Part shown: positions 34,078 to 43,115 of the stretch, one piece after another | Layout of the letters: every line of letters begins with the position of its first letter | Numbering within the stretch: the stretch's first letter is position 1 | NCBI GenBank assembly: GCA_046349515.1 | Contig: JAXMCE010000020.1 | Location: forward strand, 1-43,115 | Length of the DNA stretch: 43,115 nucleotides | Source: JBGPGW01 sp046349515 | GTDB taxonomy: Bacteria > Pseudomonadota > Alphaproteobacteria > CADEGL01 | Reading direction: 5' to 3' | Program-made: the position numbers and the translations under genes | Notes under the pieces: generated by a model | Told to the model about the DNA's origin: nothing | The model's input: the letters and a program-made list of their open reading frames with translations, nothing else | The model's database searches: none

Positions 34078-34157
34078 GAGCAACGGACGCCGCAAGACGG
34101 GTCCACGTTTGTCGCCCGCCTCGTCGAGGGGGACAGAATCAAGCAAACGGAGTGGCC

Positions 34158-36749
34158 ATGGATTTCGAGACTTTCACCGACCGTTCCAAGGGATTCATCC
34201 AGTCCGCCCAGGGCTTGGCGCTGCGCAGCGCCCACCAGCGGCTGGTGCCGGAACATCTCCTCAAAGTCCTGCTGGACGATTCCGAAGGGCTGGCGGCCAA
34301 CCTCATTCGAGCGGCCGGTGGCGATCCCGCCCGGGCCTTGGGTGAGACCGAGGCCGCGCTCGCGAAAATTCCCAAGGTCGAAGGCGGCGGGGCGGGGCAA
34401 GTCTATCCGACGCCTGAGATCGCCCGTGTCTTCGAAAGCGCCAAGCAACTGGCGGAGAAAGCCGGCGACAGTTTCGTCGCGGCGGAGCGGCTGCTGCATG
34501 CGCTCGCGACCGTGGGTGGGACCGGGGCGGCCAAGGCGCTTGCCGCGGCCGGCGCCAAGCCCGACGGCATCGCCCGTGCGATCGAGGCGCTGCGCAAGGG
34601 ACGCAAGGCCGACAGTGCGTCCGCCGAGGACAGCTATCAGGCGCTTGAGAAGTATGCGCGCGACCTGACGGAGAGCGCGCGCCAGGGCAAGCTCGACCCT
34701 GTCATCGGGCGGGACGAAGAGATTCGCCGCACGATCCAGGTGCTCTCGCGGCGCACGAAGAACAACCCCGTGCTGATCGGCGAACCGGGCGTGGGCAAGA
34801 CGGCCATCGTCGAAGGGCTGGCGCAGCGCATCGTGAACGGCGACGTTCCGGAGAGCCTCCGCGAGAAGCGCCTCATGGCCCTCGACCTCGGCGCGCTCAT
34901 CGCGGGCGCCAAATTCCGCGGAGAGTTCGAGGAGCGCTTGAAGGCGGTCCTGGGCGAGATCGGGCATGCGGCCGGGGAAATCGTGTTGTTCATCGACGAG
35001 CTGCATACGCTCGTCGGCGCCGGCAAGGCCGACGGGGCCATGGATGCCTCCAACATGCTGAAGCCGGCGCTCGCGCGCGGCGAGCTGCACTGCGTCGGGG
35101 CCACGACGCTCGACGAATACCGGAAGCACATCGAGAAAGACGCGGCACTCGCCCGGCGCTTCCAGCCCGTCTTCGTGTCCGAGCCCAACGTGGCCGACAC
35201 GATTTCGATTCTTCGCGGCCTCAAGGAGAAGTACGAACTCCACCACGGCGTCCGGATCACGGACAGCGCGATCGTCGCGGCCGCCACACTTTCCAACCGC
35301 TACATCACGGATCGTTTCCTGCCGGACAAGGCGATCGACCTCGTGGACGAAGCAGCGAGCCGCCTCCGCATGGAGGTCGATTCGAAGCCGGAGGAGATCG
35401 ACGAGCTCGACCGGCGCATCATCCAGCTGAAGATCGAGCGCGAGGCGTTGAAGAAGGAAAGCGACAGCGCCTCGCGCGAGCGCCTTGGGAAGCTCGAGGG
35501 CGAGCTCAAGGAGCTCGAGGGCAAGTCGGCCGAGCTCACGGCCGTGTGGCGGTCGGAGAAGGAGAAGCTCTCCGACACGCAAAAGATCAAGGAGCGGCTG
35601 GACCACCTCCGGAGCGAGCTCGAAATCGCGCAGCGCAAAGGCGATCTTGCGCGGGCGGGCGAGCTCAAATACGGGCTCATCCCCGATCTCGAGCGCAAGG
35701 TTGGCGCCTCGGAGGGCGAGCACGGCACGCGCATGCTGAACGAGGAGGTGACGAGCGAGGACATCGCGGCCGTCGTCTCGCGCTGGACGGGCGTCCCGGT
35801 CGATCGCATGCTCGAGGGCGAGCGAGAGAAGCTCCTCCGCATGGAAGACAGTCTGAAGGCGCGGATCATCGGCCAGGAAGAAGCCTTGGTCGCCGTCAGC
35901 AACGCGGTTCGCCGCGCGCGCGCAGGCTTGCAGGATCCCCATCGCCCGATCGGCTCATTCCTGTTCCTGGGCCCGACGGGCGTGGGCAAGACAGAGTTGT
36001 GCAAGGCCCTTGCCGCGTTTCTCTTCAACGACGAGCAGGCGATGCTCCGCGTCGACATGTCCGAATACATGGAGAAGCACGCTGTCGCGCGGCTGATCGG
36101 TGCGCCGCCGGGCTATGTCGGCTATGAGGAAGGCGGGGCCCTGACGGAGGCTGTGCGCCGGCGTCCCTATCAGGTGATTCTGTTCGATGAAGTCGAGAAG
36201 GCGCATCCCGACGTCTTCAACGTGCTCCTGCAGGTGCTCGACGACGGCCGTCTCACCGACGGGCAGGGTCGCACGGTTGATTTCCGCAACACGCTGATCG
36301 TGCTGACGTCGAACCTCGGCAGCGACGCGCTGGCGAACCAGCCGGAGGGCGAGGATTCAGAGGCCGTGCGGGGCCAAGTCATGGCGGCCGTGCGCGTCGC
36401 ATTCCGGCCGGAGTTCCTGAACCGGCTCGACGAGATCCTCTTGTTCCATCGCCTGACGCGCGCCCAGATGAAGGGGATCGTCGACATCCAACTGAAGCGC
36501 CTCGAGGCGCTCCTCGGAGACCGGCACATCGCGCTCGATCTCGACGAGAGGGCGCGCGCGTGGCTAGGCGATGCCGGCTACGATCCCGTGTACGGCGCGC
36601 GGCCCCTGAAGCGCGTCATCCAGCGCGCGCTCCAGAATCCGCTCGCGGAACTCATCCTCAACGGCTCGATCAAGGACGGCGAGACCGTCAGCGTGAGCGC
36701 GGGCAAGGACGGTTTGACGATCAACGGCAAGAAGGCCAAGGCCGCGTAG
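34158..36749 (+). CDS. clpB: ATP-dependent disaggregase ClpB
   Basis: Hexameric AAA+ chaperone that, with DnaK, extracts and refolds aggregated proteins after heat stress. The 863-aa protein has an N-terminal Clp_N domain (about 1-145), NBD1 with Walker A GEPGVGKT (208-215) and VLFIDELHTLVGAG, and the long coiled-coil middle domain (about 400-520, rich in Lys/Glu/Leu) that separates ClpB from ClpA or ClpC. NBD2 has Walker A GPTGVGKT (605-612) and VILFDEVEKAHPDVFN. No ClpP-binding IGF/L loop is expected or seen. An in-frame GTG lies two codons upstream, but ACGGAG precedes the ATG at 34158. The upstream sigma-32-like promoter fits its role. Confidence 0.97.
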   Translation: MDFETFTDRSKGFIQSAQGLALRSAHQRLVPEHLLKVLLDDSEGLAANLIRAAGGDPARALGETEAALAKIPKVEGGGAGQVYPTPEIARVFESAKQLAEKAGDSFVAAERLLHALATVGGTGAAKALAAAGAKPDGIARAIEALRKGRKADSASAEDSYQALEKYARDLTESARQGKLDPVIGRDEEIRRTIQVLSRRTKNNPVLIGEPGVGKTAIVEGLAQRIVNGDVPESLREKRLMALDLGALIAGAKFRGEFEERLKAVLGEIGHAAGEIVLFIDELHTLVGAGKADGAMDASNMLKPALARGELHCVGATTLDEYRKHIEKDAALARRFQPVFVSEPNVADTISILRGLKEKYELHHGVRITDSAIVAAATLSNRYITDRFLPDKAIDLVDEAASRLRMEVDSKPEEIDELDRRIIQLKIEREALKKESDSASRERLGKLEGELKELEGKSAELTAVWRSEKEKLSDTQKIKERLDHLRSELEIAQRKGDLARAGELKYGLIPDLERKVGASEGEHGTRMLNEEVTSEDIAAVVSRWTGVPVDRMLEGEREKLLRMEDSLKARIIGQEEALVAVSNAVRRARAGLQDPHRPIGSFLFLGPTGVGKTELCKALAAFLFNDEQAMLRVDMSEYMEKHAVARLIGAPPGYVGYEEGGALTEAVRRRPYQVILFDEVEKAHPDVFNVLLQVLDDGRLTDGQGRTVDFRNTLIVLTSNLGSDALANQPEGEDSEAVRGQVMAAVRVAFRPEFLNRLDEILLFHRLTRAQMKGIVDIQLKRLEALLGDRHIALDLDERARAWLGDAGYDPVYGARPLKRVIQRALQNPLAELILNGSIKDGETVSVSAGKDGLTINGKKAKAA

Positions 36750-36829
36750 GTTGGGTGCTTCGCCTGCGCCTGGCCGTCGCGATTGGCGGGCGGAGCTCTC
36801 CGGCGCGCGCCCGGTCCGGTCCTGGGGCG

Positions 36830-37435
36830 TCAGATTTCCGTGATGGGAATGTGGCGTGGCTGTCCAGCCACGCGGTCGAGCCACGCGCGCACGGCCGGAT
36901 AGGGCGAGAGATCGTGATCGCCCTCATGGGCGACATGGGTGTAGGCGTAGAGCGCAATGTCGGCGATCGTGACCCTCTCGCCCACGAAGAAGCGGGCCGA
37001 TGCGAGGTGGCTCTCCATCACCGCCAAGGCCTGCCGCCCTCGCTCGAGCCGATCGGGCAGTTCTTTCATGCGCGGATGCGTCCGCCCGAGGTGCTTGATG
37101 ATGTAACGCGGCGTCGCGACGTAGGGCTCGTGCGAGTACTGCTCGAAGAACATCCATTGGAGCACCCGGGCGCGCGCGAGGCGGGCTTGCGGAAGGTAGG
37201 GTGTTCCCTCGGAGAGGTAGAACAAGATCGCGTTCGATTCGGCGAGACAGGCTCCGTCGTCGAGTTCGAGCGCGGGAATCCGGCCGTTCGGATTCTTGGC
37301 GAGAAAATCGGGCGTGCGCGTCTCGTTGCGGTCGATATCGAGCTCGACGCGCCGGTAGGGGATGTCGAGAAGGTGCAGCAACAGCCTTGCCTTGTAGCCG
37401 TTACCTGAATCGGCGTTGTCGTAGAGCGTGACCAT
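36830..37435 (-). CDS. Glutathione S-transferase family protein
   Basis: A 201-aa cytosolic GST. The thioredoxin-like N-terminal domain has VTLYDNADSGNGYKARLLLHLLDIPYRRVELDI, the cis-Pro and glutathione-binding stretch NPNGRIPALELDDGACLAESNAILFYLSEGT. The helical C-terminal domain has FFVGERVTIADIALYAYTHVAHEGDHDLSPYPAVRAWLDRV. The catalytic Ser/Tyr is uncertain (Ser10 or Tyr5 are candidates), as is the substrate. It is convergent with clpB (80 bases) and lies downstream of the M23 peptidase on the same strand with 161 bases between. Confidence 0.92.
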   Translation of the reverse strand: MVTLYDNADSGNGYKARLLLHLLDIPYRRVELDIDRNETRTPDFLAKNPNGRIPALELDDGACLAESNAILFYLSEGTPYLPQARLARARVLQWMFFEQYSHEPYVATPRYIIKHLGRTHPRMKELPDRLERGRQALAVMESHLASARFFVGERVTIADIALYAYTHVAHEGDHDLSPYPAVRAWLDRVAGQPRHIPITEI

Positions 37436-37596
37436 GGCGCTGCGTCCTTCCGGGTGCGCCGATCCTGGCGTCGGGCCTCGACCACGACAATCGAAGCTTT
37501 CTTATCAATCGCTCAGGAAAATTTATGGATGGCGTACGGCTAAGAGGCCGAGCCAGACGGCATCTGTTGGAGGAGGCCGGAACGCGGGCCGGCCGA

Positions 37597-38964
37597 TCAG
37601 CGGCTCGCGACGCGCTTGGCCTCCGGCAGGCCGCGGAGCTGCTCGTCGACGAGGGCCACCTGGCTGCGGAAACGGGCCAGTTCCTGTCCCTCGAGTTTCC
37701 GGCCGGACGGCATTTTGATCGCCGTCGGATTGATCTGTGTGCCGCCGAAGAGGACCTCGTAGTGGAGATGCGGCCCGGTCGAGAGTCCGGTCGTACCGAT
37801 GTAACCGATGACCTGGCCTTGGGCGACATGGACGCCGTGGCGGACGCCGCGCGCGATGCCGCTCAAATGCGCATAGGCCGTCGCGTAGACGCTGGTGTGG
37901 CGGAGGCGCACATAGTTGCCGTACCCCGCGTTGGACCCAGCCATCTCGACGGTTCCTGCGCCGGCCGCCATGACGGGCGTGCCTTCGGGTGCTGCGAAAT
38001 CGACGCCGCGGTGCATCGTGGTGTAGCCAAGGATCGGATGGAGCCGCTGGCCAAATCGCGACGAAAGCCGCGCGCCGTCGACGGGCGTGCGCAGCAGCGC
38101 CTTCTTCACGCTTTCGCCCTTTTCGTTGAAGTAGTCGGCTTCGCCCTGTTGGGGCGTGAAGCGGAAAAGTCGGATCCGCTTGCCGCTCAACGTCAGCTGC
38201 GCATAGGCGATGGCGCCGGTATGGACCGGTTGGTCCGTATTGTCGACATAGCGCTCGAAAAGGATTTCGAAATCGTCGCCAGGCTGGATCTCGCGCTGGA
38301 AGTCGACGTCGTAGCTGTACAGCTTGAACAGCTCGGCCATGAGCGCCGCGGGCACGCCTTGCTCGAGGCCGGCCTCGTAAAGGCTCGATTCGATTCGCGC
38401 GCCGGCGTAGGCCACTTGGAACTGAACGGGCTTTTCGATGGAGTTCGCGGCGAAGGTTCCGTCCTCGCTGCGTTCGATCGAAACATCCTCGCGGAAACTG
38501 ACCGGCACGACGATGCCGCGGAGACGGTCTTTGCGCGATTCGTCGGGGGCGAACCGCATGGTCAGCTCTTGGCCGGGCTTGAGCTTGCGCGGGTCGTAGT
38601 GAGGCTTGAGAGCGGCGATGGCCTCATGTGCCTCATTGGGCGAGGCCCCGCCCGCGAGCAGGATGTCGAGGATCGTATCACCCTTGCCGACTTTGAAGGT
38701 CCGCTCGGGCGCGACGGCGCGAAGGGCGCGTTCGGCGGAGAGGTGGCTGGCGTCGAAATAGTCGCTCCAACCGCGGGCCGCCCTCAGCGAGTCCCCGACA
38801 TCGATGGCCGTGCCGACATAGGGAAGGCCCAGCACGATCAAGGAGCCGAGCGTGGCTGCGGTTCCGAGGCCCATGGCGAGGGACAGGACGAAGCCGGCGC
38901 GCGGCCGCGCGCGCCGGCGGCGCTGCGCTCTCTCGCGATCCTCAAAGGTGAAGGGAACCCCCAT
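37597..38964 (-). CDS. M23 family metallopeptidase (LytM-type murein endopeptidase)
   Basis: A 455-aa envelope protein. It has a basic cytoplasmic start (ERAQRRRRARPRAG), one membrane anchor at about 24-48 (FVLSLAMGLGTAATLGSLIVLGL), a LysM/OapA-like region at about 92-138 (FKVGKGDTILDILLAGGASPNEAHEAI... KLKPGQEL), and a C-terminal zinc peptidase domain. The zinc-site motifs HRGVDFAAPEGTPV, AHLSGIARGV and GPHLHYEV are all present, so it should be an active DD-endopeptidase of the MepM/YebA type. An in-frame ATG at 39084 would overlap the -10 of the candidate promoter (39081-39109), so the start at 38964 is used; it leaves a leader of about 110 bases. The arrangement with the rrn operon is divergent. 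Confidence 0.92.
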   Translation of the reverse strand: MGVPFTFEDRERAQRRRRARPRAGFVLSLAMGLGTAATLGSLIVLGLPYVGTAIDVGDSLRAARGWSDYFDASHLSAERALRAVAPERTFKVGKGDTILDILLAGGASPNEAHEAIAALKPHYDPRKLKPGQELTMRFAPDESRKDRLRGIVVPVSFREDVSIERSEDGTFAANSIEKPVQFQVAYAGARIESSLYEAGLEQGVPAALMAELFKLYSYDVDFQREIQPGDDFEILFERYVDNTDQPVHTGAIAYAQLTLSGKRIRLFRFTPQQGEADYFNEKGESVKKALLRTPVDGARLSSRFGQRLHPILGYTTMHRGVDFAAPEGTPVMAAGAGTVEMAGSNAGYGNYVRLRHTSVYATAYAHLSGIARGVRHGVHVAQGQVIGYIGTTGLSTGPHLHYEVLFGGTQINPTAIKMPSGRKLEGQELARFRSQVALVDEQLRGLPEAKRVASR

Positions 38965-39080
38965 GGACGATCCGACCCCCCGAGCCTTGCCGTTGCCGGC
39001 CAGCGTTTTCGCCAATGGAAATAACAGCGTGCCCCGGCTGGGGTGCCCTCCCCATCCGCAGGCCGCGTTAACCATACGGC

Positions 39081-39109
39081 ACAATGCGAATCACCCCCTC
39101 CCTTGTCAA
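39081..39109 (-). promoter_or_regulatory. Candidate sigma-70 promoter of the M23 peptidase gene
   Basis: On the minus strand: TTGACA (39109-39104), 17 bases, CATTGT (39086-39081). The -35 is perfect and the -10 weak. The start of transcription would be near 39074. Confidence 0.45.
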
Positions 39110-39263
39110 CTCATCATTCCCAGGAATATCAGGATGATCTGAGTGGATATTGAGTCGTCACACGGTGATTTCGCGGGAAACTGCGGATTTCATCGGAAAA
39201 CATGTTGAATAGCACTTCGCGGCCCACCGCCACGTGGGGGTAGGGGGAGAGTTAAATTAAGTG

Positions 39264-39292
39264 TTGCACCGCAACCTGCGAGTCTTTATAAA
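39264..39292 (+). promoter_or_regulatory. Sigma-70 promoter of the rrn operon
   Basis: TTGCAC (39264-39269), a 17-base spacer and TATAAA (39287-39292), with an AT-rich UP-like patch just upstream (39251-39262). It lies about 235 bases before the mature 16S 5' end, a normal distance for a bacterial rRNA leader. Transcription would start near 39299. Confidence 0.65.
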
Positions 39293-39487
39293 AATCCGTT
39301 ACGGCAGGGCCGTACCTCGGTCCTGCTCCTCCGGTTATTGGACATTGTGAATCGCGCGGAAGGGATGCGCAGGCGGCGGTGTGTTCTCGAAAGAGGGCAT
39401 TCCTGCTCGTCGTGCGCTTCCTGTGACACCCGACTTTCGGGTTGTCGCAAAGCTAAATGATGAGTGGGTCAACGAACGCTTGTCCGT

Positions 39488-39509
39488 CCGATCGGCGCGA
39501 GCCGATTGG
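39488..39509 (+). other. rRNA leader hairpin with GCGA tetraloop next to the 16S 5' end
   Basis: CCGATCGGC pairs with GCCGATTGG (9 bp, one G-U) closed by the stable tetraloop GCGA. It ends 15 bases before the mature 16S start, so it is part of the precursor and probably of the processing region. Two smaller leader hairpins lie upstream: TACGGC-AGG-GCCGTA (39300-39314) and ACCCGA-CTT-TCGGGT (39428-39442). Confidence 0.5.
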
Positions 39510-39524
39510 TGGGCGAGCAACAGT

Positions 39525-41021
<1,497 letters not shown>

Positions 41022-41059
41022 CGTTCGGAGTGGCGACATTCCGGACACAACCTTACACC

Positions 41060-41077
41060 CGCCCTCACTTGAGGGCG
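41060..41077 (+). other. Hairpin in the 16S-tRNA spacer
   Basis: CGCCCTCA (41060-41067) and TGAGGGCG (41070-41077) form a perfect 8-bp inverted repeat with only two bases between, in the 175-base spacer between 16S and tRNA-Ala. It is probably a processing or folding element of the rRNA precursor; no T-run follows. Confidence 0.4.
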
Positions 41078-41191
41078 CACCGCCGCCGGCGCATCCCTTC
41101 CCGTATCCGCTGACCAGATGACAGAGGTCGGATCTCCTGCCGGCGCGATGGTCCTCGCGATCACCGCGTCGAGCGTGCCGACCCGATCATC

Positions 41192-41267
41192 GGGGCTGTA
41201 GCTCAGTTGGGAGAGCACCTGCTTTGCAAGCAGGGGGTCGACGGTTCGATTCCGTTCAGCTCCACCA
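41192..41267 (+). tRNA. tRNA-Ala (anticodon UGC)
   Basis: A 76-base tRNA with encoded CCA. The acceptor stem GGGGCTG pairs with CAGCTCC and contains the G3-U70 wobble pair, the alanine identity element. The anticodon loop TTTGCAA carries TGC. The D-arm (GTAGCTCAGTTGGGAGAGC) and T-loop (TTCGATTC) are normal. It comes first after 16S, before tRNA-Ile. Confidence 0.97.
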
Positions 41268-41370
41268 GTGTCGTGCGGCCAGTGCCGCGCCGATGGAGCC
41301 GGAAGCAGGACGAGTGAGCGTGACGCTTCCAGCCATGGCCCTTTTCAGTTTTGACGCGTGTCTCTGGTGA

Positions 41371-41447
41371 GGGCCCGTAGCTCAGCTGGTTAGAGCGCGC
41401 GCTTGATAAGCGTGAGGTCGGAAGTTCAAATCTTCCCGGGCCCACCA
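41371..41447 (+). tRNA. tRNA-Ile (anticodon GAU)
   Basis: A 77-base tRNA with encoded CCA. The acceptor stem GGGCCCG pairs with CGGGCCC; the anticodon loop TTGATAA carries GAT; the T-arm has TTCAAATC. It follows tRNA-Ala after a 103-base spacer and precedes 23S by about 305 bases. Confidence 0.97.
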
Positions 41448-41752
41448 CTGACGGGCCCGCGAGCGGATAGCGCGAGATTTGCGAAAACAGAATCCTTCCA
41501 AGGATGCCCGCGTGACGGCGATGCGCCGTTCGCGAGATGCCGAGGAAGCGGTGATGTTGGACATGGTGAAGAGAGTTTTGGCAGGGCTGCGGCCCTGGCC
41601 GACTGCAAGGTGCGAGCCCTTACTCGGGCGAGTGCTGAGGAGACGGCCGGAGACGCGGTCCATGTCAAGTTGGCCACGAAATAGGTCAATGCGAAGTCGC
41701 GAACGAAGACTGAGGGACGAGCAATCGGATCTGAGTCTGCGTGAGCGATGCT
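41448..41752 (+). other. Spacer between tRNA-Ile and 23S rRNA
   Basis: About 305 bases of rRNA operon spacer. I see no further tRNA, no gene and no clear boxA antitermination element in it. It contains the 5' side of the 23S processing region, whose exact stem I could not set because the 23S 3' end is outside the window. Confidence 0.7.

Positions 41753-43115
<1,363 letters not shown>

Larger units (their letters stand above)
33762..34157. other. Gap between DUF4167 and clpB: regulatory sites and a possible gene remnant
   Basis: 396 bases without a convincing gene. On the minus strand there is a short open frame (33959-34063, GTG start, 34 codons: VTRRKMARHPEDFARDLMEC, then ELGRPVPAPDDGLG). 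Further along the same strand but in another frame lies a protein-like stretch (ARLVDIRFAWREAKRHHRDL) interrupted by a stop, near 33780-33880. This could be a decayed small gene or chance high-GC coding potential. The gap also holds an FNR/FixK-type dyad (33949-33962) and the sigma-32-like clpB promoter (34049-34077), described separately. Confidence 0.4.
38965..39524. other. 560-base intergenic region between the M23 gene and 16S rRNA
   Basis: No convincing gene. It contains the leftward promoter of the M23 gene (39081-39109), an imperfect nested dyad (AATATC at 39125-39130 with GATATT at 39146-39151), an AT-rich patch GTTAAATTAAGTG just before the rrn promoter (39264-39292), and the rRNA leader (about 39299-39524) with three hairpins (39300-39314, 39428-39442, 39488-39509). 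Confidence 0.7.

Noticed and set aside
33972..35942. 656-codon minus-strand open frame opposite clpB
   Set aside because: Antisense shadow of clpB; no motif found. Its end overlaps the gap before clpB, but the short minus ORF noted there is in a different frame.

Overview
The window is a stretch of high-GC chromosome from an alphaproteobacterium, most likely Rhodospirillales in the broad sense. The evidence is the 16S rRNA (5' end CAACTTGAGAGTTTG and an alphaproteobacterial variable-region pattern) and a run of gene neighbourhoods I know from alphaproteobacteria: cobS-J-domain-bolA, aroK-aroB-CNNM/CorC, xerD-accA, argJ-mutT, comF-grxC-nitrilase-DUF1178-ubiG-lysC, ispG-hisS-prfA-prmC-DUF4167-clpB. 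The histidyl-tRNA synthetase is the ordinary bacterial type, not the divergent form of Rhizobiales, Rhodobacterales and Caulobacterales, which also points to an early-branching alphaproteobacterial order. No phage, IS element, CRISPR array or defence cassette is visible.

Layout. 1-3540: minus-strand cobS-cobT (aerobic cobaltochelatase; cobT runs off the left edge), a J-domain protein, plus-strand bolA and a minus-strand DUF2889 gene. 3595-6656: minus-strand operon aroK-aroB-CNNM/CorC transporter. 6822-11765: plus-strand run of a 46-aa membrane protein, a secreted helical-repeat protein, xerD, a malyl-CoA lyase-like gene and accA. 11793-14528: secA on the minus strand with a clear sigma-70 promoter. 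14705-16885: translationally coupled argJ-GNAT-mutT. 16998-19555: an MFS transporter, a small c-type cytochrome and a BioC/NDUFAF5-like methyltransferase. 19650-21973: comF-cupin-grxC-nitrilase. 21983-24701: three minus-strand genes (MDR reductase, threonine dehydratase-like enzyme, methyltransferase) lying between the nitrilase and DUF1178. 24800-28677: DUF1178, ubiG (minus), lysC and rodZ. 28785-36749: ispG-hisS-prfA-prmC, DUF4167, and clpB behind a sigma-32-like promoter. 36830-38964: minus-strand GST and an M23 peptidase. 39264 to the end: an rRNA operon with promoter, leader, 16S, tRNA-Ala(UGC), tRNA-Ile(GAU) and about the first half of 23S.

The genes serve core metabolism (shikimate, arginine, lysine/threonine, MEP isoprenoids, fatty acids, ubiquinone, B12), protein export and quality control, translation termination, redox and glutathione handling, envelope shape, and rRNA supply. 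I found no convincing new multi-gene system. The observations most worth a second look are the inverted spacer-tRNA order (Ala before Ile), the 396-bp gap before clpB with an FNR/FixK-type site and a sigma-32-like promoter, the three-gene block splitting the nitrilase-DUF1178 neighbourhood, the 46-aa membrane protein overlapping the secreted helical protein, and the structured leader of rodZ. Promoters, hairpins and functions were read by eye; no alignment or folding program was run.
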